Of a stretch of DNA of 56,428 nucleotides, positions 22,601 through 35,681 are shown one piece after another. How positions within the stretch are numbered: position 1 is the stretch's first letter; the number at the start of each line of letters is the position of its first letter. The notes below the pieces were generated by a model. That model was not told where the DNA came from and did not search any database. It worked only from the letters and a program-made list of their open reading frames with translations. The DNA is from Poteriospumella lacustris. Its lineage: Eukaryota; Sar; Chrysophyceae; Chromulinales; Dinobryaceae. The position numbers were made by a program, and so were the translations under genes. The DNA is taken from positions 30,345 through 86,772 of the forward strand of contig SMOI01000136.1 in assembly GCA_008000375.1 (NCBI GenBank). The letters are read 5' to 3'.

Positions 22601-25600
22601 CTTCCTGCGCCGCCGCCACCGGCGACAGTGGCGGCCCCGGCGACGCGTCGGTCGTGGCGGTGGCCGCGGTCGTCGTCCCGACGGCGGCGTCTTCTTCGTC
22701 GAGAAACGAGCTCAGCTTCGCGAGGTGGCTGCGCATGTACGACTTGTACCCCGCCAGCGCCGGGGCCGACGCCGACGCCGACGCCGACGCGGCCCCTGTC
22801 GCCGCCGTCGTCGGTGTGGTCGGCGTGGGAGAGGCCGCGGCCGCCTCCGGGCGCAGCAATTGCGCCGGCGTCGTGCTGCGAGAGCTGCCGACAGAGGACG
22901 ACGCGACACTGTCGCGGTCGCTGCTCTGCGCGCCGAGGGAGCCGCGGCTCGAGCTGCTCTTGCGCTGCTTGCGCGCCGCCGCCATCTCCAGCGCGTTCTT
23001 CCCGCCGGCCACCTGCGGCGCCGTCGCTGTCGGCGTCACGGGACGCTCCTCGGCGACCGCTGTGGGCGCCGCGGTAGACACCGTCGGCATCGTCGGTGAC
23101 GCAGCCGCTGCCGTTGGCCGCGCGGGGGCCGCCGTGAACACCGGCGACGGTGACGGCGACTGCGACGAGGCAGCGAACGGTCGCTTCGACACGAGCGGCT
23201 GCGCTCTGTCGTCGTCGCCATCGTCGTCGTCGGCGCCCGTCGCTGCTTCGTTCTCGTCGCCGTTGGCAGTCGCAGAGGCCGCTGTGCGTGTGCCGGCCCC
23301 GCTGGCGGTAACCGTCGTCGTCGTCGTCGCCGTCGTCGTCACCGTCGTCTTCGCCGGCGCGGCGGGTGTCGTCGCGGCACCGTTGCCGTCGCCGGCGGTG
23401 AGGTCCGCGCTCCAGCGGTTCTGCTTCATAAACGCGGCCGCGTCAAACACCGGCGGCTTCGGCGTCGTCTTCGCGGCTGTCGCAGACGCAGACGACGACG
23501 CCGCCGCCACCGTCGAAGAAGCGGCGGCGTTGGGCCGCGAAAAGGGCAGCTGGACGGTCTCTTGGACGTCGACGCCGGCCTGTTGCAGCTTCGCCTTCCA
23601 CGCGTCGAACGCCTTGCGCCCCATCGCGGTCATATCGTTGAAATGCAGCCACAACGTCGTTCCGTGGCGGTCGACGAGCTCGTAGACGAAGGCGCTGTGC
23701 AGCAGCCGCTGCATCGTCGTGGTCCGCTCGAGGCGCAGCACGCGGTCGACCTTCGTGATGTCCTCTTTCGTCGGGTGCACCGACAAGAACCGCGGCGTCA
23801 AGACGAGGAACTTGAAGTCTTCGTATTTGCTCATCGAGGCGACGTCGTGGACGGCGTCGTGGCGGTGGCGCGCCTCGTACCGCACGTGGTCGATGACCGA
23901 GAGGTACTCGAGGGCGAACTTCTTCGCGTATTCGATCGCCGCGGCGATGTACGTCATCCACATCGTGCGCTCGGTGTCCGTGGTCGCGGCCAGGTGCATC
24001 GTTTCGATCGGGGAGACGATCTTGAAACCGCTCGACGCACCACCGCCACCACCGCCGTCCGCAGCGGCAGCGCTGTCCTCGTCGTTCTCCACGGAGCAAT
24101 GACTCGACAGGGCAATGGACCCCTTCGCTTCACTGCGGTCGCTGTCGGCGTAGGCCAAATAGAACGGCGTCAGTTTGAAATAGCGGCGCTTCCAGTTGCG
24201 ACCCGATTGCCGCGCGCGCTTCTGCAGGTAGCCGGTGTGGACGATGTGGGCGAACCAGACGCCTTTGCTGTTCGCCTCCCACAGCTCGTCGTCGTCGAAG
24301 TCTTCCATCACCGACACCAAATTGAACATGATCGACTCACGCGACGTCGCGTCACGCGCCTGCACCACACCGCCGCCACCGCCGCCGAGGCTCGTCGACA
24401 ACGTCCCCGGCGGACGCGACGACGGCGCCGCTGTCGCTGCTGCGGCTGCGGTTGCTCCATTCGAAGACGTAGCGGTTGTGGTGGGGGCATTGAGCAGCTC
24501 TGGAGGCAGTTCCTTGACCGTGATCACTTCGCCCAGCCGCGCCAACCACGTGTCGACCTTGCGCTTGCCCCGCACGGCGGCGGCGCCCTCGGGGAACGCG
24601 ATGAAGACGGAGTTGTTCGACGAGTCGTTGAGCTCGTAGACGATCTTCGCGTGTTTCTTGCGCTTCATCACCGTGGAGAAGAGAATGTGAATGACTTTCT
24701 CGACTTTGGACAGGCTCAACGCGTCCGGATGGACGGTGAGGTACTCGTCGGCGAAGACGAAGTGCTTCGCCGTCTCGTGTTTGGACGTGTCCACGTCGGA
24801 GATGTCGTCCGCCTTCAGCGACAGCTTCGTCGCATTGATTTCGGTGAGCGTGTCGTGTAGAAAGGACTGTGCGTAGGCGATGACGTGTTGTAGTTTCGTC
24901 ATCCACTCGGCGCGTTCCGCTTCTTTGTCGGCGCTGACGAGCAGCTGCTCGGGCCCCGTCGTGATTTTGAAGCCGAAGCCCGCGACGCCGTCTTCTTTGC
25001 TGACCCGCGTCTCATGGGTAATGGGGATTTCACCCTTAGGGGCACCTTTCGCGTCTTTCTCACTGGCGAAGTACGCGAGATACAGTGGCGTGAGGACCAT
25101 GAAGCGCTTCTTCCAGTTGCGCGCCGATTGCCGCGCGTTCTTCTTCAAATACCCTCGCTGAACAATGGAAACGTACATGGACAATGAGATCGCATACACA
25201 CACAGGAGACGCAATCACGGCGGGGGAGGGGTTGCGTACATGCACAGGTTTGACGAGCCATTTCTGTTGCTTGTCGCGTTGTAGGACGAGGCTGACGCCG
25301 TGCTCCTCGGCGACCTGTGCGGGTGTTTTGGGCTTCTTCTCTTCCACAACAGGTTCTTCGTGGCTCTTGTAGTCATGGTCATGATCTGATGGTTCGTATT
25401 CATGGTCTATGAAGGGCCACGACAGACGATGAGGACGAGAAGGAAGCGGACAAGCAGAAAGAACAGTCGTTGATACCGTCGGGGATCTCTTCGGTGGTGG
25501 GGTCGTCATGATCGCCTATCGTCACGTCGTTGAGCTCCCGCATCATATCGACGGCATCTTGCTCTGTGTCGTCTTCGGGGAAGTTTTCTGCGTACGCCTG

Positions 25601-25942
25601 AGGATCATCACAGAACTGCTGGAGACGGTCCATCAGCTCTGCGGAGGCATCCGCCGGGAAGGGCTGACCGATGTGCTCCTCCACCTCCTCTCGCGTCATG
25701 TTCAAGAGCTGTGATGCAAGATCAACAGCTTCCGCGGTGATGTTGTCGTCATCGACCACCAACGCCCACGTCACTGCATTCGTCTGCAGGTCCTCGTAGT
25801 ACACTTTGCCATCGTCTGTGACGTGCGTTAGGGTCGATACATCGGATAGTTTGACGCCTTTAGGAAGAACCCAGTGCGCAATAGCCTGCTTGAGGTCGAT
25901 AAAGATCGGATCTGCATCCGTGTTGAACGATTGCAAAAACAT
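16677..25942 (-). CDS. Giant WW-PH-PH-disordered-EF-hand-coiled-coil protein (about 3016 aa)
   Basis: Four exons: 25477-25942, 25240-25406, 19485-25157 and 16677-19421. Introns are 70, 82 and 63 nt, and all phases match. Order of domains: a WW-like segment near residues 33-60 (DDGKVYYEDLQTNAVTW); PH domain 1 from about 212 (RGYLKKNARQSARNWKKRF); a second region with HVFADEYLTVHP and YELNDSS; and PH domain 2 from about 518 (HTGYLQKRARQSGRNWKRRY), again followed by a related VYELVDRHG region. More than 1000 residues of Ala/Pro/Ser/Asp low complexity follow, with eight copies of an NSFLLANAADDD motif. Near 2046 lies an EF-hand-like loop (FDAHGDGHVSLAQF, Gln at position 12). The C-terminus is an Ala/Arg coiled coil. 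PH pairs suggest phosphoinositide-membrane recruitment, and the rest suggests a scaffold. The architecture is not one I recognise. The exon 3/4 border uses GTACGT...GTGTAG and joins EWLDA to NVSDV. Confidence 0.75.
20430..21960 (-). repeat. Degenerate tandem coding repeat (NSFLLANAADDD modules)
   Basis: Within the giant protein, a unit of roughly 45-80 codons recurs. Each unit has a hydrophobic-aromatic core followed by an Asp run and Ala/Pro spacer. Cores include NSFLLANAADDDSDGDGD, NSFLLVNAADDTDDDD, NSFFLANAAADDDDEDG, NGFLLANAADDDSDGDG, two further NSFLLANAADD units, NSFFLANAADDDDDD and ALFLANANDSDED. The spacers contain repeated APAPQPVANP, QARRTPLTQ and GEAPPVAVAPPP blocks, so whole units were duplicated at DNA level. 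Confidence 0.85.
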
Positions 25943-26476
25943 TCTTGACGGCAGGAGAGTCCGAAGAACGAGATGATAAACGTCTAAACGTATGGATTTC
26001 TTGATACACGCTTCTCACGGCTCTCCTATATCATCGACGATACATTTTCCATACAATATCCTATCTGATAACACTATCCATCGATCATTACATCTCGTCG
26101 TTCGTGTTGGAAATAGCGATAAAATGGACCTCGACGGCGGCGGCGGGAAAAAAAACTTAACGACCAGCACACAGACTTTCCAGAGCTAGTCTGTGCCGGT
26201 CTGGGAGAAAGCGTTACACACTTCGGCAGCTGCTGCAGCAGCGACCACAGCGGCGGATAATTTTTTTTGAATCGCATCGTCGCCCACACAGCGACAACAG
26301 CAGATGCCCCAAATGGTTTAAATGTGGGAAACCCATTGATAACGTCATTGATTCACAAGTTATTGAGTTCCTGTATTTATTTGTTGTCATCACGATACAC
26401 GATTGATTGCTATATCCAAGCGAAGTTGTTCTGCTCGAAAATACATTTTTGCATTGGGACGTGACGACCGAGGACT
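25943..26476. promoter_or_regulatory. Divergent promoter region
   Basis: It lies between the start of the giant PH protein (25942) and the EML gene start (26477). It is AT-richer than the flanking exons, with no open frame of note and no repeat beyond short A and T runs. Confidence 0.4.
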
Positions 26477-29400
26477 ATGGGAAATTTAGTGCATAAGAGT
26501 AAAGCAGATTCTTCAGCTCTGCCTTCCTTTCTTCCAGAAACTGCAGTGTTTTCATTATGTACGAATATACTGCTGTGTGATATTGTTTGAATGAATGTGC
26601 CCGCTGAATGCTCGTGTGCTGCAACTGTAGGGACGATTCAGGATGTGCGAGAGCTGATGTCAAGATTCCAAAACCAAATTCATGGCTATGCCATTGTGGA
26701 AGCGCAGTTTGAGACGATTATTTCGTTCAAACCGAGTGTGAAGGAGCATGTCGATCTCGAGGAACTGTTCAACGTGCTGGACAATGACCACGACGGACGA
26801 ATCGACGGTCTCGAGTTTCTGGGAGGCCTCGCGCTGTGCTGCAATGCATCGTTTGAAGACAAAGCGCGCTTTTGCTTCGAACTGTTTGATTTCAATTTGA
26901 ACTCACTGCTGTCACAGAAGGAGCTGGCGATGATGATGCTGTCGAGTATTTGCGGTATGAACATTCTCATCGGCGGCAGTGAAGATCTGGAGCCGTCGAT
27001 CGAAGAAATCGATAAAATCGCTGAAGAAGCTCTGAATCGGGCGGATAAGAACGGAGATGGACAAGTTTCGTATGAAGAATTCGTGTTCTGGGCTCGATCC
27101 AATCGTGATCTCATGGCGGGGCTTGAAACACTCAATCGCATCTCGGCGATTGCGAAGGAAGAAGTGCAATCCGATGACTCGGCGCCAGAAACCGAAGCCG
27201 ATGACAATTCGGTCTTTGAAGAGACGAGCATGGACGATCATGTGGCCAAGTTTACCGACGACAATCGCATTCTGAAGACGAATGTTGCGGCGAAGCAGCC
27301 GCGCAAGGACACGTCGGTGCACGCCGGCCACCCGATCATGTCGGCGATGATCGAATCGCCGATGCCTTCCTCCGGTGACCAGGCCCTGGCGATCGTTCCT
27401 TGGCTGGGCCAGCTTCAAGAGCCAACGAACTACAAGAAGCGTCGTGGAGACGACGATGGGCCGGCGACCAACCTCACGTTGCTCTGGGCCTTCGGTGTCC
27501 GAGCCAAGTTCCCAAACTTCGCGCGCTATTTAGTGCATAGCGACACGGGCAACAAACTCATTGTCTACACCACAGCTGCCCTTTGCATCATCTTCGACTG
27601 CTCGTTGAAGGTTCAGAACTTTTACTTGGGCCACACCGTCGAAATCACCGCGATGACGGTGCACCCGAACAACCAAATCGTGGCCACCGCCGACCGTGAC
27701 TCGATGATCCACATCTGGACTCTGGACAAGGCGAAGAAGCCCGTGTCTTTGCTGGCGATCAAATCGCTCGTGAAAGGCGGCATTCAGAATTTAGCCTTCT
27801 CGCCCACAGGCGACCGCATTGCGGCGGTGGGTATGGACAACGACCACACGCTGTGTCTGTACAACACGTCCAAGGGCGAGCTCATCTCGTCCTCCAAGGG
27901 CATGACGAGCCCCAACGACGTCTTCGACATCGCCTACTGTCCGTCCGGTACGGAGCTGGTGCTGGCGGGACGCAACTCGATCAAGTTCTTCCTCGGCGTG
28001 AACACCAACGTCCGCGCGATCAACAGCAAAATCGGACGCATCGGTAGCAAGGGCAAGCGGCAGGTGTTTTGTTCTGCGGCGTACATCGGCAACGAGGCCG
28101 TCATTGGCTGTGCCAGCGGCGAGATCTACCGCTTCAAGGACTGCGAGTGCATCGCCATCATCCAGGCGCACGGCATCAAGGAGCCCGTGCTGTGCATGTA
28201 CTTCAACCCCGTCACCGGCAACCTCATCACGGGCAGCAAGGACGCCAACATCAAGACGTGGGACGCGAACCTGAAGGAAGTGGGTGTGCCGCTGGACCTG
28301 TCGGAGGACGTGGACGGCGACGGCATCGCCGACTCGGGGTCGCTGAACCCGTCGGTGCTGAGTGTGCACCAGATTGGCGACACGATCCTCATCGGGACGA
28401 ACGGCTGCGACATTTTCGAGGCGACGCTGCCGTCGACGCCGACGATGCACCACACGCTCGACCGTATCGCGCGCGGCCACTCGTTCGGGGAGCTGTGGGG
28501 TCTGGCGGTGCATCCGACGCGCGACGAGTTCGTGACGGTGGGCGAGGACAAGACGGTGCGGCTGTGGAGCATTCGCAGCAAGGAGCAAACCAACATCCGG
28601 TCGATGCCAGAGGCGGCCCGTGCCGTGGCGTACGCTCCGTCGGGTGGCGTTGTGTGTATCGGTCTGGTGGACGGCACCGTATCGCTGATGGACCCGAATA
28701 CGCAGAACCTGCGCGTGTACCAGTCGTGGAAGCACTCGAGCAAGATGGTGAACGACATCAAGTTCTCGAACGATGGGTCGCTGCTGGCGATCGCCTCGGC
28801 CGACACGAACATCTACCTGTACAAGAGCGACGACAAGGTCAATTTCCGTCGGCAGGCGGTGTGTCGTGGCCACAGCGGCGCCGTGACTCACTTGGACTTC
28901 TCTGCGAACAGCCAGTACCTGCAGAGCAACGGCACGGACTACTCGATTTTGTACTGGGACATGACCGGCAACCAGATCAAGCAGACGTCGGCCATGCGCG
29001 ATGTGCTGTGGGCGACCTTCACCTGCGTCCTCGGCTGGCCGGTGCAGGGCATTTGGGCGAAGAACTGCGACTACACCGACATCAACGCGTGCATGGCGGT
29101 GGCCGATGTGGGCGACATCGTCACGGGTGACGACTTTGGCAAGGTCAACCTCTTCCGGTACCCGGCGTTGAAGCGCGACGCGATCCATCAGAGCTACGTC
29201 GGCCATGCGTCGCATGTCACGAACGTGCGTTTCACGTGGAATCGTCGCCATTTGGTGTCGACGGGTGGTAAGGACCGATCGATCTTGCTGTGGGTGCACG
29301 ACATGGAGCGAAACGAAAGCGACCACGAGGCCGACGCGAACAGTTCGTCGGCAGCGTCATCGGCGGACTCGGCGACGGAGAGTCGAAAAGCCGCCGTGGC

Positions 29401-32400
29401 CAGTCGCGGGGCTCATCCCGTGGTGAATCCGCGTTCGATTCAGCAGGAAGCGGCGAATCTCGGTTGGACGCTGCAGGACATGAAGGACTTCGTGCACCAG
29501 AAGAAGCGCACGGTGAAGCTCCCGACGGTCGGCAACAACGCCCTGTTGAGTGGTCCCAGTCGAGGCGACGAATCTGGTGCGCCCGGCGACGACGGCGACG
29601 AGTCGGCGATGGTCGTGACCAACGCAGTGGCTCCGTGGAAGGCCTGTGTCATCGAGCCGACGCATTGGACGCCTTGCAACCAGGCGACCGACGTGGATCT
29701 GACGCTGCTGTGGGTCCACGGCCACCGCTCGAAGGACTGTCGCAACAACGTCTTCTACTCCGCCGAGGGCTCCATCGTGTACAACGCCGCCAACCTCGCC
29801 GTCGTCTACCACAAACCCAGTGGCAAGCAGCTCTTCCTCAACGGCCCGCACATCGACGAGATCATCAGCATCGCCATTCACCCGGCGGGACAAATCTTCG
29901 CGACGGGTGAAGCCGGCCGCAAATCGAACGTGATCATCTGGAACTCGACGAACATGAACGTGGTCGGCCGCTTGGAAGGGATCCACGACCTCGGCACGTC
30001 ATTGCTGGCCTTCAGCAGCTCCGGTGACACGCTGGCGTCCATCGGTATGGACGATTTGAACACGCTGTGCATCCACAACTGGCAGAAGAACATCCAGATC
30101 CTCCGCACACCGACGAGCAAGAACAAGATCCTGGCGGCGTGCTTCTTGCAGTGCCGACAGAACTTGGAGCTTGCGGCGTTGGCGGGCGAAGAAGACGTCA
30201 GCGGTGCGCATGGTGGTGCTGGTGGCAGCGCGACGGGCCCCGCGGCGGATCAGGACATTCTCGTCACCGGCGGCTACCGCTTCTTGAAGTTCTGGTGGTG
30301 GCAGGGACAGAACGTCCAGTCGCAGAGCGCCATCTGGGCGGGGCACAAGAAGGAGCGCAAGAGTATCATCTTGTCGATCGCGTCGGGTTCCTCCGGTGTC
30401 TGTGTGACGGGTGCGAGCAACGGGTCGCTGTTGCTGTGGAAGGACTTCAAGATCGCCTGCAACGTCCGTCGCTACTTCCAGTCGATGGAGGCCTACATGC
30501 AGAGCCGCACCGAGGAGGGACCGGCCATCACCGAGGTCTACCCCATCGCCCCGGAAGAGCTCGTCTTCTACCCCAAAGGCGGCTACCCACACAAGGAAGC
30601 CTCGATCATGGCGCTCTGTGTCGTGCCGGGCAGTATCGACTACGCCAGCGATGCACATCGACTGCTGGACGGCTACGAACAGTCGTGTCGCTATATCTCT
30701 GCGGACCACGACGGTACCATTTGCGTCTGGCGCATGATGCGGACGGCGTCCGACGATCATCGTTTGCTGCTGGCGAAGACGTGTCACGTGTCGCAGTTCG
30801 AACAACAGTTGAGCGGCTTCACGGTGAAGTCGATTTACTACCGCGACGGCCTCATCGTCGTGGGCAACAACGCGAGTGAGATCATCGAGTTGTCCGACGA
30901 CAGCCTGCCGTTCGTCAATTACTTCTTCGAACAGGACACGGCCCATGAGCCGGTCGTGCGCAGTCGACTGCTGGGCTCAGGTCACGGGTCTGGCGAGATC
31001 TGGGGCCTGGCGGTGCATCCCGAACTGCCCGTGTTCTTCACGACCGGCGACGACGCGACGGTGCGTTGTTGGCACCTGCAGACGCACGAGTTGCTCTCGT
31101 ACGCTTATCTGGGAGACAAGTCCCGCGCCGTGGACATTCGCTGTCAAGACTCGACGGAAGAGATCGCGATCGGGTTGAACGACGGGTCGCTGGTCATCGT
31201 CGACCTCAAGGCCTTCCTCAACCCCACCGACAAGGCGCGCACGTCGATTGACCCCGACCTGTCCGCGTACAACGCCACCGACGAACTGGGTCTCATCGAA
31301 GACTCGTCCGACCTGCGCAAAGAAGACGAAGACTACGACGCCGCGTACGAAGGTAGCGATGATGAGAAGGACGCCAAAGGGGACGCCACAGTAACGAAGC
31401 CCGCCGTAGGATCGAAGGCCAAGAGTAGCGCACCGGCGGTCGGCCGCTTTGTGGTCGATTGGATCGTGGAAAGTGACCGAAAGCCGGCCGAATGGGTCGA
31501 GATTCTGAAGTATTCGATGGAAGGCTCCGTGTTGGCCTGCGGGTCACATGACCACGTCGTGTACGTCTACGACGTCCGTGCGCAGCATCGTCGCGAACAC
31601 CCCGTGACGAAGAAGAAGTGCTGCCCGTTGCTCTTCAAGTTCGCCGACCACCGCGGCCACGTCACTCACTTGGATTTCGGCGTGTTCGTGAAGATCCACG
31701 AGCACATCGACACGAAAACGACGGAGGAAGACGCCATTGTCCCCGCGTCCAACCGCCTGCCGACCCCCACGGCTGCCCTCGTGGCCGGAGGCGGCGCGAA
31801 GGTGGTCGCCGGTGACAAGCTGCGCAAGACCGTCGAGCGCTACGTGACGGAGCAGTACGACCCCGCGAAGGTGAAAGTGACGGTGCTGACGACCGACGTC
31901 GTCACCCTCGTCAACCAGCGCACTGGCGAGGTCGTCGCCCGCGACAGTTTCACGTCTGCGCCGCCTCAGGTCAGCAGTACCATCGCCGCCAATGCGAAAC
32001 GTGGCGGTGCGACGGGTGCGGCCTCGGTGGCCAGCACTCCGGCCGCGATCATTGGCGGCGGGGCTGCGCCGCTGGCGAACAAACACCAAGTGCCGGACGC
32101 GCTGGTGCGCGACGTGGCGCTGAGCGACCTCTGCGTGCAGAGCTGCAGCTCCGTCGGCGAGCTGTGCTTCTGGAAGCTGGCACCGGCTGCCTCGTCGTCC
32201 TCCACCGCGACCGGGGCGGGTGCCGCCGCGAACGCCACCTCGAACAGCGACGTGCCACGGGCGGAACGCCTCACATCGATGAACGCGATCAAAGACGTCT
32301 TCTGGCACACGTACACGGTGCCGTACGGCTGGCCGGTGCAGGGCATGTGGACGGAGGACCTGCAGGTGTCCGACCTGCTCGCCGTCGACCGCTCGCACTC

Positions 32401-35006
32401 CTTCGAGAAGGTGCCCGTCATCGCGGCCAGCGACGCCATCGGCCGCATCAAGATCTACTCGTATCCCTGCGTCCTGCCCAACGCCCCCGACAAATGCTAC
32501 CGCGGCCACACGAACAAGGTGACCAACCTGCGCTTCTCCCACGACGACAACTTCGTCATCACGACCGGCGGGCCGGACCAGTGCGTCTTCGTCTGGGCGA
32601 CCGACATCGAAGACGAGACACGGCAACGCGCCGTGTTCTTAGGCAACAGCAGTGGCGGTGGCAGCAGTGGCGGTGGCGGCAGTGGCGTGTCACTCGGCGG
32701 CGCAGGTAGTAAACTGGCGGCGGGCGGGGACGTCGTCTTCGACGTGATGACCGGTGAAGGTGCGGGGGCCATCGGTGGCTTCGGTACCAACACCGCCACC
32801 GATGCGGCGACGCTGCAACTGGCGCAAGAGGAAGAGCTGCTCGTGGCGAAGGTGTCGCCGGGCGGCGGTGACGAGTCGTCGGTGTTGAACTCGGCGGTCA
32901 TGGCGCAGATCGCGGCCGATCGGCCGTGGAAACAACTGACGTATCCCGAGCCAACCAACGCCCACGAGCTGGCCCCCAACGAGCTCCACGGCGAGCCGGA
33001 GATGTCGCTGGACTTGAAGTACGTGTACGGGTACCGCGGCTGGGACTGTCGCAACAACCTCATGTTCGCGGACAGCCGCCACGAGGTCGTCTACCACATC
33101 GCCGGCGTCGGTATCGTCCTCAACACGCAGACGAACACGCAGATTCTCAACACGGAGCACAACGCGGACATTTTGTGTCTCGCGGTGCACCCGGAGGGCC
33201 ACACCGTCGCCACGGGCGAAGTCGGCAAGTTTCCCCGCATCGTCCTGTGGGATGCCAACACGGGCATCACGATCCGCACGTTCCAGGGGCACAAGAAGGG
33301 CGTGGCGGCCTTGGCCTTCTCCAGCGACGGCCACATGCTCGTGTCGGTCGGTCTGGACGCCGACCACACGATCCTCGTGCACCACACGCAAACGGGCGCC
33401 ATCTTGGGCCGCGGCAAATGCGGTCGCCACCCGATCACCGTGTACTGTCTCGCGGTGTCGCAGTCGGGCACCATCGCGACGGGCGGCAAGGACTTCATCA
33501 AGTTCTGGAACCTGCCGTCGCTGTCGTCGAGTGGCGGCGAGTTGTCGTCGAAAACGGGCATCTTCTCGCTGAAGACGGTCAAGTCGCAGACGGCGGTGTC
33601 GTGCGCCTTCTTGGGCCTCGACTGCGTCACGGGCATGGCCGACGGCACCTTGTGTCTGTGGAAGGACCGCAGCAACACGAAGGCGATTCCGCAGGCGCAT
33701 CAGGGCGCGATCACGGCGATGACGGCCGTCTTCAGCATCACGGCGGTGTCCGGTGGCGGCGGCGGGGGCAGTGGTGGCTCGGCGGGGGGCAGCGGTGGTG
33801 GCGGCGGAGGCAGCGGCGGTGGCGGAGGCGACGCCGTCGGTAGCGACGGCGCGCAGAGCCAACGTGTGCCGCGCTTCCTGCTGACGGGTGGGCAGGACGG
33901 CATGATCCACCTGCGCGACATCCAGTTCAACCTGCTGTGGTCGCTCAACATGAAGGAGACGACGCCGCTGTCGCTGCAGCCGTCGATCCAGGCGCTGGCG
34001 AGTCGCGACGGCAAAGTGCTGATCGGGACGAAGGCGGCGGAGATCTACGAGGTGTCGCTGACGGGGTCGCTGGACACGGTGCGACACGTGGGAGGGCCAC
34101 TACCAGAGCCGCGGCGAGGTGTGGGGCCTGGGCGTGCACCCGAAGCTGCACTACCTGGTGACGTGTGCGGACGACCAGACGGTGCGGCTGTGGGACTACA
34201 AGAACCGCCGGCCCGTGAACATCATCCACACGATGATGGCGTGTCGCGCGGTGGACTTCCACCCGGACGGGTCGCAGATCGCCGTGACGCACAACGACGG
34301 CCACCTGCAGGTGCTGTCGTCGGACCTGAGCACGGAGATGGCGAAGATCACGGTGTCGTCGTCGTGGTCGCCGTGTGTGGCGTACTCGCCGGACGGCCAC
34401 CTGTTGGCGATCGGGTGTCGCGGCGACGACGCGGACGCGGCCGTCGTGTGTCTGTACGAGACGAAGTCGTGGTCGTGTCGCGCGAAGTGTCGCGGCCATG
34501 CGAACGCCGTGACGCACGTGGACTTCAGCGCGGACGGACAGTACCTGCGGTCGGCGTCGACGAGCTCGGCGATCGCGTACGAGCTGTTGTACTGGTCGAC
34601 GCGCGACGGCAAGCAGGTGACGTCGTCGAGCGTCATCCGCGACGTGTACTGGGCGACGAGCCACTGCGTGCTGGGGTGGGAGACACAGGGGCTGTGGGCC
34701 GGTGTCCCGGCCGTGTCGAGCGCCGTGCAGCACCCGCACGCGACGTCGCTGTTGTCCGGACAGACCGACGTCATCGTCACGTCGACGCGGTCGCCGGACG
34801 ATGCGCATCTGGTGGCGGGCGGGGACGGCCACCTGTTGAAGGTGTTCAAGGCGCCGGCGTACGACGACCACTTCCAGTACAAGGCGTACAAGGGTCACGT
34901 CGACTCCATCAAGCGCGTACGGTTCTCCGCGGACGGCAAGACGCTCTTCTCGGTCGGCGGATTGGACAAGGCCATTCTGCAGTTCGAGGTCAAGACCAAG
35001 AAGTGA
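26477..35006 (+). CDS. EF-hand/EML protein with three HELP-WD40 (EMAP) modules, about 2818 aa
   Basis: Start chosen at 26477 (MGNLVHKSKADS). Exon 1, 26477-26558, ends in phase 1 before GTACGA. A 72-nt intron ends at ACTGTAG (26630), and exon 2 opens W-TIQDVRELMSRF. Residues 78-89 (DNDHDGRIDGLE) and about 166-177 (DKNGDGQVSYEE) are canonical EF-hand loops; a degenerate one lies between. Three EMAP modules follow, each opening with a HELP-type motif: LTLLWAFGVRAKFPNF (about 300), LTLLWVHGHRSKDCRNN (about 1047) and LKYVYGYRGWDCRNN (about 2150). Each continues with tandem WD40 blades (e.g. GELWGLAVHPTRDEFVTVGE, TVRLWS). The triple-module layout resembles EML5/EML6, which bind microtubules; ciliary or cytoskeletal function is inferred. 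Near 34092 a surplus base breaks the frame between LDTVRHV and EGHYQSRGEVWGL; the last 296 residues are in the other frame and end KTKK-stop. Confidence 0.85.
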
Positions 35007-35681
35007 GCCACACACAGCTCAGCGGCGGTAAGAAAGGGGCTTCGGTGGCGGTAGCGGTGGTGGTAGCGGCGCGGAGGCGGTTGCGATGGTAGCGGTGGTG
35101 CAGTGTGTGTTCCGTTGGTTCGCTTGTTCGTTTGTTGTTTCCTTTTGTCGTCGGTGTACCTGTACCTGTACCTGTACCTGTGCCTGTCCCTGTGCGCGTG
35201 TCGCTGTACCTGTGCGCGTGTCGCGTGTGTCCTTCGCTGTAAAACACCCCTCTCGACCTCAATTTCAACTGCAACCAACCCTCCCAACCGTCTTTGTCTC
35301 TCTCGTGTGTAGCTCTGGGTGGTTTGTGTCTCTGACCACACTGCGACCGTGTGTCGTCGACAAGAGGTGGTGCGCTGGATAGAGAGGGAGAGAGAGAGAG
35401 AGAGAGAGAGAGGGAGAATGGGGATTCGTCAGACAGAGGGTTCACGGCAGCAGACCGCCTTACGGTTACACGACACGTCACGACGCTACACGTCACTACA
35501 CTGCACCGCTGAGGTTGACACCACCGATAAAGGCGACAGGTACTGCTGCCGTACACTGTACCACGCCCGATAACGACACTCGCACGACACACCTACGACA
35601 CTCACGCAACCGACACACACACCCGCCCCGAGCCGCACCGCCCAGACAGCCCCCACCCCCCGGCTACCCACCACACGCCCT
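35007..35681. other. Spacer between EML gene and its inverted copy, with microsatellites
   Basis: It holds a CTGTAC/CTGTGC repeat at about 35154-35222, a GA run at about 35378-35415 and AC/CA-rich sequence near 35600-35680. No coding region is supported. It forms the loop of the EML inverted repeat together with the diverged arm ends. Confidence 0.5.

Noticed and set aside
20164-23685. A 1173-codon plus-strand open frame antisense to the giant PH protein gene.
   Set aside because: It is Ser/Ala/Gly/Val low complexity produced by GC-rich codons of the minus-strand gene; the sense frame has PH and EF-hand domains and matching introns.
34082-34109. A 28-nt intron (GTGCGACACG...CTACCAG) to explain the EML frame change.
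   Set aside because: It restores frame but is half the shortest intron found here and would delete the GHY residues expected at that WD40 position.
34114-34999. The continuation of the EML first frame past 34090 (VGPGRAPEAALPGD...) as real C-terminus.
   Set aside because: It is Arg/Gly/Val-rich nonsense, whereas the other frame gives clear WD40 blades ending in a stop at 35006.
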